DNA from: Microbotryum silenes-acaulis
Lineage: Eukaryota; Basidiomycota; Microbotryomycetes; Microbotryales; Microbotryaceae
Reading direction: 5' to 3'
Assembly (NCBI GenBank): GCA_003665825.1
Contig: QPFY01000002.1
Span: 248,001-312,000, forward strand
DNA length: 64,000 nucleotides
In this document: positions 36,595 to 47,530 of the stretch, piece by piece
Numbering within the stretch: position 1 is the stretch's first letter
Layout of the letters: every line of letters begins with the position of its first letter
Made by a program: the position numbers and the translations under genes
Notes under the pieces: generated by a model
Told to the model about the DNA's origin: nothing
The model's database searches: none
What the model saw: the letters and a program-made list of their open reading frames with translations, nothing else

Positions 36595-38060
36595 TTAACT
36601 GAACATGTCATCGTAGCCACTACCTCCGGGCGGGGGCTGCATCCAGTGGTCAGGAGAGATCGATTAGCGCGCGCGAATTGAGTACCTTCTTCGCACTGAT
36701 GTACGTACGAACTCGTCACCCCAGCCACCTTGTCGACCACCTCGCCCACCTCCACTTCCTCCTCCTCTACCTCCTCCGAAGCCACCTCTTGCACCTCCTC
36801 TACCACCCGCTGAAGGTCCAATGGGATCGAATCGAGCACCCGGTGGCACCGCACCAGGAGGCAAAAACCCATCCCCACCCCACCTTCCACCGCCACCTCC
36901 TCCGGCTCCTCCACCTCGTTGCGGTCCGAAGTGATCCCCAAAGATCGGATGACCAGGTCCGACGAACATCCCACTTCCCGCAGGACCGTTTCCACCAAAG
37001 GGATTGAAGCCGCCCAGTCCGGTCGTCCCTCCCAACCCACCTAGAGGAAGCAGATCGGACCGACCGACGTCACCGAATGGATTGCCTCGACCACCCGAAT
37101 CAGGGATGCGCAAGGGGTCATGATCGGGTGTTGCTTCGGGTGGAGGACGGGGTCGGGATCCGCCTGCGGTCGGGTTGATCAAAGGTCCTCCTGGATCGGG
37201 GTAGTAAGGGCCGCGAGGGTTGGCCAGGGGTCGATCGGCTCCGGCAGCGGTGGTCGAACCCGAGCCTTCGCTGGAGGAAAGTTCTTCGTATCCGCTCTTA
37301 GAAAGACCAGGAACAAGACGCTGGATGATGTTGATGCGATAATTGTTGATGAGCTCTTGCAGTCGGTGTGGGGTCGCGAACGAGTCGGCGAGCACTTTCT
37401 TTCTCGACGAGGCTTCAGCGGCGCCGGTGGGGAGCGAGAGCGGGAACGCTGATCGGGAAAAGTAGTCGGCTAGCAGTACATCGTACGAAACTGACTTGTT
37501 GTCCTGTGTGGGTAGTCGTGCGATGATCAGCTGTGAAAATCTGGCCTCAAATGCGCCTTTGTGAGCCTCACCTCGACAGCAACTCCAGCGATCAAGGCCC
37601 TTCCACCCATTTCAACGAGCGAGATGACAAACTCCATCGACGACTGTTGGTGTCTGTACTTGAACTGGATCGAGGTGTTTGTCGCAGAGCCTTCCCACCC
37701 TTGGGGCAGTTGGTCGACATCCGCCGCAGCGGGGGACGCGTCATCACCCGATTCACTGTTGCTGTTGCTGCTGGTAGGTTTGGGCTCTACAAGACGAAAG
37801 TCGAGCGCCGAGTGAATCGAGTGTACGAGTAATGCTAGGGCATGTAAAGGCTTGGACAGTGTCGTCGACGTCTTGGCAGTGGAACTGGCGTCATCGGCGG
37901 TCGCACCCGTGGTCGTCGAAGTGGGGCTCAAGGTCGATCCATCGCCAGCGGCGGTCGCACCCTCAGGGGCAGCACCAGTTGTCGTAGCCTGTACATTCGA
38001 GGACGAGGGCAGCAGCTTGAGCGCAAGCGTGACGAGATTTTCTGGCTGGAGCCCTTGCAT
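36595..38060 (-). CDS. Proteasome regulator PI31 (PSMF1/Fub1-like)
   Basis: Binds the 20S proteasome and modulates its assembly and activity. Three exons (37572-38060, 36709-37503, 36595-36636) give 441 residues. The N-terminal FP-binding-type domain (start MQGLQPENLVTLALKLL; later FRLVEP, LPQGWEGS, QFKYRHQQSSMEFVISLVEMG) is interrupted by a Thr/Ala/Ser-rich insertion. The second exon adds a helical part (LQELINNYRINIIQRLVPGL), PLRIPDSGGRGNPFGDVGRSDLLPLG, and GPGHPIFG, then a long Gly/Arg-rich tail. The last exon codes only PPPGGSGYDDMFS, the conserved PI31 terminus. The preceding 72-nt intron hides it, because the second exon stays open for 15 further codons. An upstream in-frame ATG at 38234 is judged to lie in the leader because the domain begins at 38060. 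Confidence 0.93.
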
Positions 38061-38511
38061 CCTTGATGTTGATGTCGTGTGTTTGCGCGTGGTGGCCGGA
38101 AGGTAGACCGGGTCTAGCCGCGAGTGCCAAGGTGGGGGACGAAACGGTTTTATTAGATAACTAGTCTTAGATCTCAATACCATAGCTATTAGATCGATGC
38201 CTGTAATTCTTTGAAAAAGTCGGAGGAGGTGCATTCAAAAAACAAGTCGGCAACAATTGATCATTAGCTCGACCGCTACGTCATGGCCTAGCCAGTGTGC
38301 TTAACTGCATTCCCTCCGACTTTTCCAAAGGTTTCTAGTAATAATTATACTGCTATTGAAATCTACCAAACAAAATAATAAACTGGGTTACGTCGCCTCG
38401 CGCCTGCGAATCACCTGACCGGCTAACCCGCGAGACGTCTACCCGCACTCGACAAGCGGCACGCTCCTGCGGAGGTACTGAATCCGGTGAAGGCGCCATA
38501 ACGGAAAAAAC
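38061..38511. promoter_or_regulatory. Divergent intergenic region between the PI31 and MFS genes
   Basis: 451 bp shared by two divergent genes, AT-richer than its surroundings (for example 38340-38390). It contains the imperfect inverted repeat at 38208-38331, listed separately. No specific transcription-factor site is claimed. Confidence 0.5.
38208..38331. repeat. Imperfect inverted repeat with 28-bp arms
   Basis: The arm TCTTTGAAAAAGTCGGAGGA (38208-38227, continuing to 38235) pairs with the complement of 38303-38331, which contains CTCCGACTTTTCCAAAG. There are only a few mismatches, and a loop of about 67 bases. It may be a relic of a small transposon or a structural/regulatory element. 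Confidence 0.6.
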
Positions 38512-40323
38512 ATGATATCTGGTGGTAGTAGCAACTCGACGCCGACGATACCCCTTCCCGCGCCGATGCGCTCCGACACCTCGAGCTGCACTCCTCGCAG
38601 CGCCATGAGCACCACGCTTATCCCAGGTTCAGCGCAAGGCGATGATGTGTCAACGACGAGTACAATAAGAACAGTGGAAGAAGCCCAAGGAACGAGCGCT
38701 TCCGAGCCAGGGACGGTACAGCAAGAGCTTCCTCCGCAGGATCGTGGATGGCCAGCGTGGCGCTTCGTACTCGCGAGTTGCTTGCTCGACCTCTTTGTCA
38801 GTTTTGTGCAAAAATCATCGCAGGAGGGGGTCCAATCAGTTGCTGATCATCCTACGCCCCTACAGATCTGGGGTGGCACCTTCGCGTACGGCACTTGGCT
38901 CGAATACTACCTCTCGCACCCTCCCTTCCAGAACGAATCGCCCGTCTCGCTCGGTGCCGTCGGAACGGTCGCGCTCGCGCTCAACTACGCCGAGATGCTC
39001 ATCGGTATCATCCTCTGCGGCAAATACCCGCACCGTATTCGCAAAGGACTGTGGGCTTGCCTCGTCGTGTACAGTGGGAGCTTGCTCATTGCAAGTTTTG
39101 CTCGGCAGGTTAGTAGCTTCGGCTCCTATTGGCTTTGTTTCCCAGGTGACAGGGGCTGATCCGACATATCCTACGGCAGCTGTGGACGTTGATGCTTTTT
39201 CAGGGCGTGCTGGCCGGTAGCGCTGGTGGGTTGTTGTACGCTCCAATCTACGTATGGCTTTCGCAATGGTTTCAAGCTCGAAGGGCATTGGCAGGAGGAA
39301 CCATCTTTGCGGGAGCAGGCGTCGGAGGGTGAGCAGATTCTTCCCTTCCCTCGTTGCTTCCTCCCATGCTTCGATCTAACCTCCTGCAACGCTTGCGACA
39401 CTCCTAGATTCGCCTTCCCCTTGATTCTCAACGCACTTCTCCCTCCCTTGGGTTTCCGATGGACCCTTCGCCTTTTCGCATCGATCACCCTCATTATCTG
39501 CGGTCTCTCCGTCCATCTCCTCCAACCGCGTCTACCGATCGTCCGACCCCCACCCAAATTTCTCCCCTCCTCATCGCTGGCCCCCAATCAACTACAGGCC
39601 CGTCAAGACCAGGCGTCGGCCTCCAAAATCTCCTTCTCGATCCTCTACGACCCTTCCTTCCTTCTCGTATCCGGCACCGTCCTCACACAAGGGATGATGT
39701 TTTCCCCAATCCTAACTTACCTTCCGACCTATCTTACCTCGTTCGAATCACCAACTTTGGCATCGCTCACTCTCGCACTTTTGAACGCGGCTACGATCCC
39801 GGGCTTGATCATGACGGGTCATTTATGCGATCGATACCCTTATACTTGGGTTCAAGCCGTATCGACCCTCCTAGCGACGCTCTCGATTTTCCTCCTCCTT
39901 CGAGTGGGGGATACTTTCTCGAAAACCCTTATTTTCGCACTCTTGATCGGCGTCAGTGCAGGAGGTTTCGCTTCGACGTGGTTCCCTTCCTCCATCGACG
40001 TCGCGACGTGTACGGGAAGGAAGAAGGATGCGTCCCAATCGGCGGTCGTGTTTGGGTACCTTGCGATCGTCAGAGGTGTGGCGTCCATCGTGGGACCCGT
40101 TATCGCGGGTTCGGTCTATAAACCGACTAGGGTGGAAGGGGGGGAGAGGATGGGTAAGTTTGGATTGGGGAGCTTTGTGGTGCTGAGTGGGACTTTGGGT
40201 GTGGTTGCGTTGGGTTTTGTGTTGGGGAATGAGTTGTATAGGAGGTGGAGGAGGGGGTTGAGCATGAGAAGGGAGGAAGAGGGGGATGGGAAGGAGTTGA
40301 AGGAGTTGAAGGAGCTCAAGTAG
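38512..40323 (+). CDS. MFS transporter, monocarboxylate-permease type (MCT/Mch-like)
   Basis: Four exons (38512-38796, 38866-39108, 39204-39328, 39408-40323) join in frame to 522 residues. A disordered Ser/Thr-rich N-terminus of about 80 residues precedes the family's opening motif DRGWPAWRFVLASCLLDLF. Further features are IWGGTFAYGTWLEYY, GVLAGSAGGLLYAPIYVWLSQWF with the RRALAGG loop and GAGVGG, and a large central loop. The second half has ILTYLPTYLTSF, LMNxx-type helices, GHLCDRYPY, and GVASIVGPVIAG. Twelve membrane segments fit. The substrate could be a monocarboxylate, riboflavin or a related acid; sequence does not decide. The C-terminus ends in a short basic/acidic KELKELKELK repeat. 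No breaks are seen. Confidence 0.87.
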
Positions 40324-40495
40324 GAGTCGTGAACGCTGATGCAGCAGCATATCATACAGATCAAGGTGGAGCTCTTGTTAGATTGCTGTACACTTAAGCA
40401 AGTTGAATTAGAGCCCTCTCCGGACGGCGCAGAACTTTACACGTCTCGATTTCAAAAAGCCAGCCGAACGTACAACATCCCTTACACCTAATGAC

Positions 40496-41651
40496 TCACA
40501 GCCTCGACCCACCACGATTCCCCTTCCCCCTCCGATCCAGCATCTCAATTTCCTCCCCCCCACCACAGGGTGATCTCTCCCCCTTGGTCTTATGACCCGC
40601 CCTCCTCTCCTTCCCGACGCCCTGGATATACAACCTCCAAAACACCCTCCACAACCCTCTCACCAACCCCAAAGGAGGAATCCACCAATTCAACCTCCAA
40701 CTCCAGCCTGCCCGTGCATCCAACTTCTTGATCACTCTTTCGACTTGGGGCGTTAAATCGGCGAGAGGACCGGAATTGTCGAGCACGTAGTCGGCGTAAA
40801 GGAGTTTTTTGGACAGGGCCAATTGGGAGGAGAGGCGTGAACGGGCTTGGTCTGAGGTGAGCGAATTGCGCGATTGGAGACGTTGCAATTGGAGGGATTC
40901 GGAACTGTAGAGGTTTTTGAAGAGGGGAGCTCATGAGGTGTTTTGTCGAAGGGAGGGAGCACTTGAAACGAAGCTCCAACGAAATCTTTGCGCCTCGCGC
41001 CCACTCTATGAACCCTTCCGCGAGAAGTATCTCATCTTCCCCGGTCCTTTGCAAGAAACTCACCAATACACCACCACAATCGCCCCACAAAACTTCCACA
41101 ACCCCGCCTCTATCAACAACGGAGCATCGACGACGACGACCTTCTGACCCTTCAACCAATGTCCGACCAACTTCTTGACCAACAACTTTCGAATAGCGGG
41201 ATGGAGGATCCCATTGAGGACTTTACGTTCTTTTTCGTTACCAAAGACGATCGAACCTAGTTTATCGCGGTCGAGGGTTCGGCCGGGGAGGAGGATTTGG
41301 GGACCGAAGTGGGAGACGAGGGAGGAGAGGGAGGAGGTGCCGGGGAGGACTACTTCACGCGCTAGCACGTCCAGGTCGATCAGGGGGAGCGAATGCGATT
41401 TGAGGATTGAGGATACAGTCGATTTGCCTGGTGAGTGAGAAGGGACGGGAGCTTTAGTTGGAGAAGAGACGGTGGGGTGACTCAAGTGGAGCGCCGGATG
41501 ACGATGACGATGACGACGATATCGACATGACGATGGTCCGTGAGTGACGTACCCGAGGCAATCCCACCCGTTAGACCAACGACTATCGAGATGGGAGTGG
41601 GAATCAGTACGCAGTTGACTAGGTCTCTCTGTAGGGGACTGACCAAGCATG
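40496..41651 (-). CDS. CAB5: Dephospho-CoA kinase
   Basis: Phosphorylates dephospho-CoA at the ribose 3'-hydroxyl, the last step of coenzyme A synthesis. Four exons (41645-41651, 41553-41582, 41064-41427, 40496-40904) give 269 residues. The first two code only 7 and 30 bases, yet together form the start MLVVGLTGGIASG; the third opens with KSTV, completing the P-loop. Other family features are LPLIDLDVLAREVV, FGPQILLPGRTLDRDKLGSIVF, ILHPAIRKLL, VVVDAPLLIEAG, and the lid region LQLQRLQSRNSLT...ARSRLSSQL. The C-terminus has a hydrophobic stretch (WWIPPLGLVRGLWRVFWRLY), as in fungal Cab5 proteins attached to membranes, then a basic tail. The tiny first exons make the start easy to misplace. Confidence 0.93.
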
Positions 41652-41971
41652 CTGAGAGGCGTGACACTGCGCGAGGTGAGCGAGTCGAACCGAACCAAGC
41701 CAGGCCGACCGATCAGCTCCGCTCAAGCCTGCTCAAGCGCTCAGCTCAAGCCCGACAGAGCCCGACCTACCGGCGGCGTGCCGAATATTCAGGATTTGAT
41801 CTCGTCAAGTACCGCTCCGAGCAGTAGTGCGTGCAAACATAGTCAATATCTCAGTCATCTTTTCAGACAATCTCTATAATGTACAACAAACAAAGATCAC
41901 TGCTCAAGAAGAGTCCGAACCCATTTCTTTCCGGTTCTCACTGCATAAACCGCATCACGTCCACAAGACCT
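41652..41971. other. CAB5 5' flank / PIG-L gene 3' flank
   Basis: 320 bp upstream of the dephospho-CoA kinase start and downstream of the PIG-L-discoidin stop. It contains short CTCAAGC-type repeats around 41722-41750 and no gene. Confidence 0.5.
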
Positions 41972-44900
41972 TTAATTCGACCGGTCACGAACGATCAAAG
42001 CCGTTGGTTGTGCTCGGCCCGTAATGGCGGACCTCTTGGCGACTGAAAGGGACGTTCTGGTCGAGGTCGACTTGGAGGTCGAAGTAGAAGTTTTAGAAGC
42101 TGAGGTCGTACTGCTCACGACGGGCGCGGTGCCGCTAAGAAGCATGGGTCAAATGAGGTCAGTGCCCTATGTTTTTGTGTACATCTTGCTTTTTTTTTTT
42201 TGCTTTTTTTTTTCTTACGAGAACTCACCAAGCCACTCGATCGATGCACACCGCTCCGTTCGCAGCCGCGGCGTTCGAAGCGCATGTACCCAGGACCGTA
42301 TGCGCGAAATTGATCGTTGTCGTCAAGCCGACGAAGGCTCCGGTCGACTTGAGGTAACACATGCGGGTATCGAAGGCGAATTCAAAGTAGGTTGCGCTGG
42401 AGGTTGAAAGCGTGCGCGTGAGGCAGGCGTTGTAGTCCGTAGAGATGGCGCGAGACTAAAGAATAGTGTTTTTCGGAAGGATCGGTTAGCTACAGGACAC
42501 TCGGACGGATTTCAATTGGTCGAGGAGAACAACTCACAAGTTCAGCCGACCCGGTTCCAGTACCTTGCAAACTGGGGTAGACAGACCATGCCGTCGTACC
42601 CGTTCCCGTCGCACAGACCGTCGACGAAGTTTGCCACATTGCACACGCCGCATTTTTGGCTGGTGAGAATTGCAAAGGGGAGTGCGGATGAGTACATCAA
42701 TGCACGAGGATTAACTTTCTTCTTCCCATAATTTTCGCGACTTACTGGCAGTAGCGTAGACCGTGCAATTCGTCGCCGGGACAAACAGGTTCCACACCTT
42801 GCCATTCGTCACAGGGGTAAAGCTGCCAAAGGCGTTCGTTTGGGTGTACAGCGAGCAGATTTTGGTACTGTATCAACAGGCAGCAATGTTGAAGCATCAG
42901 TAACTGCCTTGTTTGATTTTGTCTCGACCAGCTCGGTAGCGATCTTGACTTACGCTTGCGTGTAGGCAAAGTAAGTGCAGGCCAGAATAGTGTCGCACTT
43001 GTAGCTGCACGTGTCGTAGGTGGTCGCCGATGACTGTAAGGAACAGAAAGATGAATTCAGCAATTTGATTGCTCTTGAGTTGAGGATCGAGCCCCGCTTC
43101 GAAGAATAAGAAAAGCCAGGGGCTCAAACGATCCAAGACTCACGTTCGAAGCGCCACTCGGGACGGAAGCGACCATGTACGCGGCGTAAGTGCGCATCGC
43201 ACGCGAGCTGTTAGCAGCCGTACCACCGACAGCGACAGTAGTCGGGCTAGGAATTACGCTACTGCTTGAAGTCCTAGAGGAGGAGGTGACTTTGCTCGAT
43301 GCCGTGGCGGAGGTGCGTGGCGTAGTCGATGCGGCGGTGGAGGAAAGGGAGACGGTAGACCTAGTAGAGGATGTAGTTACAGAAGGCGCCAGGGAGACCG
43401 TTGAACGCGTAGAGCTCGTCGTTCTCGAGCGAATCGCGGTCGTAGACTTGGTCGTCAAGCTCGAGGGAGTCGTTGTCGGGTTGCTCGCCACGACCTGAGG
43501 TGCGCCATTGGGCAATGACTCGACCTGCGCCGTGCCACTCTTCTGGGAACTCGTCGTCGCCGTTGATCCCGAGACGTAGTAGATTTGCCATTCGCTCAAA
43601 CCGATGTTGCTCGTCGTCGAACTGACGCCAGTGACGGTGAAGACGACGGTCGTTGTCGTCTGTGTCGAAAAGTTGATCGTCGTAGCTGTACCGGCGTTCA
43701 CCAGAGTCGGGACGGCGACAACCGAGCCATCGGAGAATGTGACCGTACCGGCCGTAACTTGGTCGTTCAAGTTGGGTCGGTCGTATATGACGAAACGGTT
43801 CATTGTAATCGGCGATGACCAGGTGATGGTCAAAGTGGCGCCAACACCTTGTCCGTTCGAAGCCCACTGCGAAAGCCCAGAATCTGGTTGGTTATGGCGC
43901 TTGATCATACTTCAACAAGGCTAGACGTACCTCTTGTGTATAATCTCCACCGCTCGTTGTGTATCCACCTATAAGACCGTCGGAAGCCTTCTCGGGACCC
44001 TGACCTGGGCCGTTAGACGAGCTGGTCGCAGTGCCCAACATCGCAAGATCGGTATCCGGCGTGGGACTGGCAGCAGCAGCTGAGCTCGTCGTCGTCGTTG
44101 TCGTCGTCGTCGTTGTCGTCGTCGTCGTTGTGCTCGCACTGTAGTGGGAATGGGACAAAAGTCGAGAGTGAGTAAGAGCATGCAACAGCATACACGTCAG
44201 ATACTCCTTCGGACCACTCACGTAGGTACGACATAATAGACCTGCCACTCGCTCAATCCAATGTTAGAGGTCGTCGAACTCGTACTCGTGACCGTAAGCG
44301 TGACACTCGTCGTGGCACGGCCAGTAAAGCTAACGGGTGTAGCCGTTCCGGCATTCGCGAGAGCGGGGATCGAGACCGTGGATCCGTCGGAGAAGGTGAC
44401 ATATCCACCGGTGATCTGATCGTTCAGATTCGGTCGATCGTACAAGACGAATTGGTTGATGAAGATGGGCGACGACCAGGTGATGGTGAGGAAGGCTCCG
44501 ACACCTTGGCTGATCGTTGACCACTGGTGTGACAGATTTGCAAAGCGTCAGTTAGAAGAACTCCTACACGGCGAGGAAGTGGAACTCACCTCGGCGGAAG
44601 AGTTGCCTTGACCATTCTCCGTGTAGCCACCGATAATGCCGTCCTTTGCTCGCTCGGGCCCTTGCCCGGCAGCACCAGTCGAAGCGGTAGCGGCACCCGC
44701 GAGTGCGATATCGACGCCGGGAGAAGGTGTCGAGACAGGAACCGGCGCGGCCGTCGGGGTCTTGGACCTGTTTGTCATGATTGCAGCCGCGTGTCTGCGT
44801 GTCAGCTCACTATAGTGAAATGTGAGAATAAAAAGGAATCGCAAACTTACATAGATGTGCTGGTCGTCGTTGCAGTTCCGGTTGCGGGTGCGGATGTGAT

Positions 44901-47530
44901 TGTGATTGCGGTTGTGATTGTGGTTGCCGTGGCCGTTGTTGTGGCCTTTGTCGTGGCCGTGGCCGTGGTCGTGGCCGTGGTCGTGGCCGTGGTCGTTGCC
45001 GCCGCAGTCACCAAGTACATCCTCCATTCCATCAAACCAATGTTGGAAGTCGTCGAAGAGACCTTGGTTACTCGGAGCGTGACCTTGGTCGTCGTCTTTT
45101 GCGCAAAGTTGACCGTCAAACCCGCGCCATTGTTGGGCAAACTCGGGATCGTCACGACGCTGCCATCGCTGAAGGTCGCGGTCGCACCAGTGATCTGATC
45201 GTTTAAATTGGGTCGGTCGTAGAGGATGAAGCGGTTCATCGTTTGCGCTGAGCTGAAGTTGATGGTCAACGTCGCTCCGACGCCTTGGTGATCCGAACTC
45301 CACTCGGCAGCTTCGTTGCCTGTTCCATTCTCGAGGTAACCGCTCAAGATACCGTCGATGGCGGCGGAGGCGGGTTGACCATCCGCAGTGGTCGAGGAGG
45401 TAGCTGTACCCAATCTTGCCAAATCAGCTCCAAGTGCACTAGTAGGGGTCGAGGCTGCGGAGGTGGTCGTCTTGGAAGGCGTTGGCATTGTGGTGGTCAC
45501 TGTCGAGAGCGCGCAGCGTGGGCACGCCACACCCCAGGCCTGCAGCTCGGACAAGCCGACGTTCGAAGTCGAAGCCGAGACCTTGGTCACGGTCAAGAGC
45601 AACGTGTTGGTCACGATCGATTGATTGAAGTTGACGATGAGTCCCGTTCCTTCGTTGAGCGGGTTCACGAAAGAGAGAACTCGTCCGTCGGAGAAGGTTA
45701 ACTTTCCTGCCTGCAGCCAATCGTCTGAGTTCGGTCGATCATACAGGATGACACCGGTGAGGTTTTGCGGCGTCGACCAAGTCAGCTTGGCCCAGCTACC
45801 CACACCGCCATGATTGGTAGCCCTGGTGGGGGTGGCAAAGGACCGAAGAGTTAGTCTGCGCATGCGCCCATGAAACAAGAACGCCCTTACCATTCTGCTG
45901 TTTCATTGGCCGGGTAGCCAGAAATGACACCATCGTTCAAACCTGCCGCGCTGGTTCCACTTTCGACACTCGACACGCTTGGCACGGCCGTCAAAGCGAC
46001 GTTCGTGCCCGCAGGCAATCGCTTCGGAGGCGTCTGGGCGCTCGAAGACGTCGTGGCAAGCGCCGGAGTGACGGCGTACTGGCGTTGCAACCAGTACACC
46101 TCACCTCGTCCGGCGGCCTGGCAGTCGGACAACGATTGGCATTCGTTGACATCGTAGGGCGTGTATGCGAAGAAGGCGGCGCACTTGGCCTTGTACTCGC
46201 TGGAGGTGGTCGATAAAGTCGGAGGGAGGTTCGACACCGGGTAGCCCATGTAACCCGCGAACGTCGGTGATCCAAGTGTGTACGCGCTGACGGCTTCTCG
46301 CGTAATTCGGCCTGTCGCGATATGATCGGCGTGATCTCCACCATCGAACTAATGGGGTGTCATGAGAAGCGGTGACATGAGAAGCGGTCAGATTATTCTC
46401 ATCCTCTTCAATGGACCCGCTTTAGCCCCTGAGAGGACTCACGGCGGACAAATGATCCAAAGTTCGCACGACGGTCGGTTGACGAGCATTCAGGATCTCC
46501 ACCAAAGCATTCTGCAGATCATTGTAGGTGTAGTACGCATTCATGGACACAGTGTTGATCGTGCCAATCGTGCCAAAGTACAAGTCGCGTAATGACTCCG
46601 ATCTGCAGGAAAGACTCCGAAGGTGGGTGTTAATTTGGGGAGTTGATTCGGCGGCAAAGACTTGGCGTGCGCCATGCGCACCCGGTTACAGAGTACCCGG
46701 ATCCATCAATATTGCCGTCCGGTAATCGGAACCAGAGCTTTTGCACACCTGGGGCTCCGATGAGAGTGCGCACGAGCACCGGCTGTCCACCGAAAGTGGC
46801 GAAGAATCTGAAGAACCAATCGCCGAAATCAAGTCAGCTTCTCGGTACCCAAGGTCGGGATAGGCTCATGAGTTTCGCTGAGACTTGCTCTGTGTAATTG
46901 TTGGCTACACCCATCATCTGTGCATACGCGGCTTCACTACCGCCTTCTCGACTTTGAGCATAGTCGCTTCCCGATCCAGAGTCGCCGGATCTGACAGATC
47001 ACAAAACAGGAATATCAGTCCTAGGCACAAACTACCAGATTGTTTTGACTGTGCTCACGTCAGGTAGATGGAAGTATGGCATGCATTGCTCGCGAGATCG
47101 CTTTGCAAAGCCGGGCCGGCGAACAAGAGGTCGTCGTCGGGATGGGCGACGATATCTGCAATTCACAGGGAACGAGGGTCAGCAACAGACCATGCGGGTA
47201 AAAACTGGTGACAGGGTGGCGGTGTACTCACAAACTGCACCACTGTTACAGGTCCGAGCGGAACGGGATGCACGCAGAACGAAGTGTGTGTCAGTCGCCA
47301 GAGAAAGAACCCCAAGTCCCAACGCGCGAGACCGTGCCTTTGCCCCGGCCCTGTCGCCGGCCGCACCTCCAAGCTCGCAGTTACGCCATCCCCCTTTCGA
47401 GCGTGATTACTCACCCAAGGCAGTTAAAGACGCCCGCGGCTGTGGTGCAGTGAATCAGGGACAGCAGCAAGATCAAGTACATCCCAAACTTCATGTCCTT
47501 GCGGCCTGAGCTGTGCCGAGGCCAAAGCAT
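41972..47530 (-). CDS. Secreted PIG-L family deacetylase with four discoidin-like domains
   Basis: Extracellular LmbE/PIG-L-type zinc deacetylase, probably acting on an N-acetylated sugar. About 1,500 residues in many exons. It starts at 47530 (or 47494), giving the signal peptide MKFGMYLILLLSLIHCTTAA. An 11-nt microexon (47232-47242) leads into YIVAHPDDDLLFAGP, the metal-binding AHPDD motif. Then follow SGDSGSGSDYAQSREGGSEAA, FFATFGGQPVLVRTL, and FDGGDHADHIATGRI with the HxxH pair. Four tandem galactose-binding-like domains come next, each with a LYDRPN-type strand and a TFSDG turn (about 45560-45810, 45010-45450, 44240-44700, 43560-44050). They are spaced by Thr-rich linkers. The tail (42.0-43.5 kb) is Ser/Thr-rich with Cys-rich parts (CSYKCDTILACTYF, CAMW, CLTRT, CYL) and ends at 41972. 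I recall PIG-L plus one such domain in other fungi and actinobacteria. Confidence 0.85.
44087..44137. repeat. Trinucleotide microsatellite in a Thr-rich linker
   Basis: A run of GTC/GTT triplets (plus strand) encodes a poly-threonine linker between the third and fourth discoidin-like domains of the minus-strand protein. In-frame length change is expected to be tolerated. Confidence 0.8.
44880..45003. repeat. Minisatellite in a Thr/Ala-rich linker
   Basis: Degenerate six- and twelve-base units of the type GTGGCCGTGGTC (plus strand) encode a Thr/Ala-rich linker after the second discoidin-like domain. All units keep the frame. Confidence 0.75.

Noticed and set aside
44608..45198. 196-codon plus-strand ORF with long Val/Ala repeats
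   Set aside because: Antisense of the Thr-rich linker and discoidin module of the minus-strand gene; the composition is explained by the repeat.
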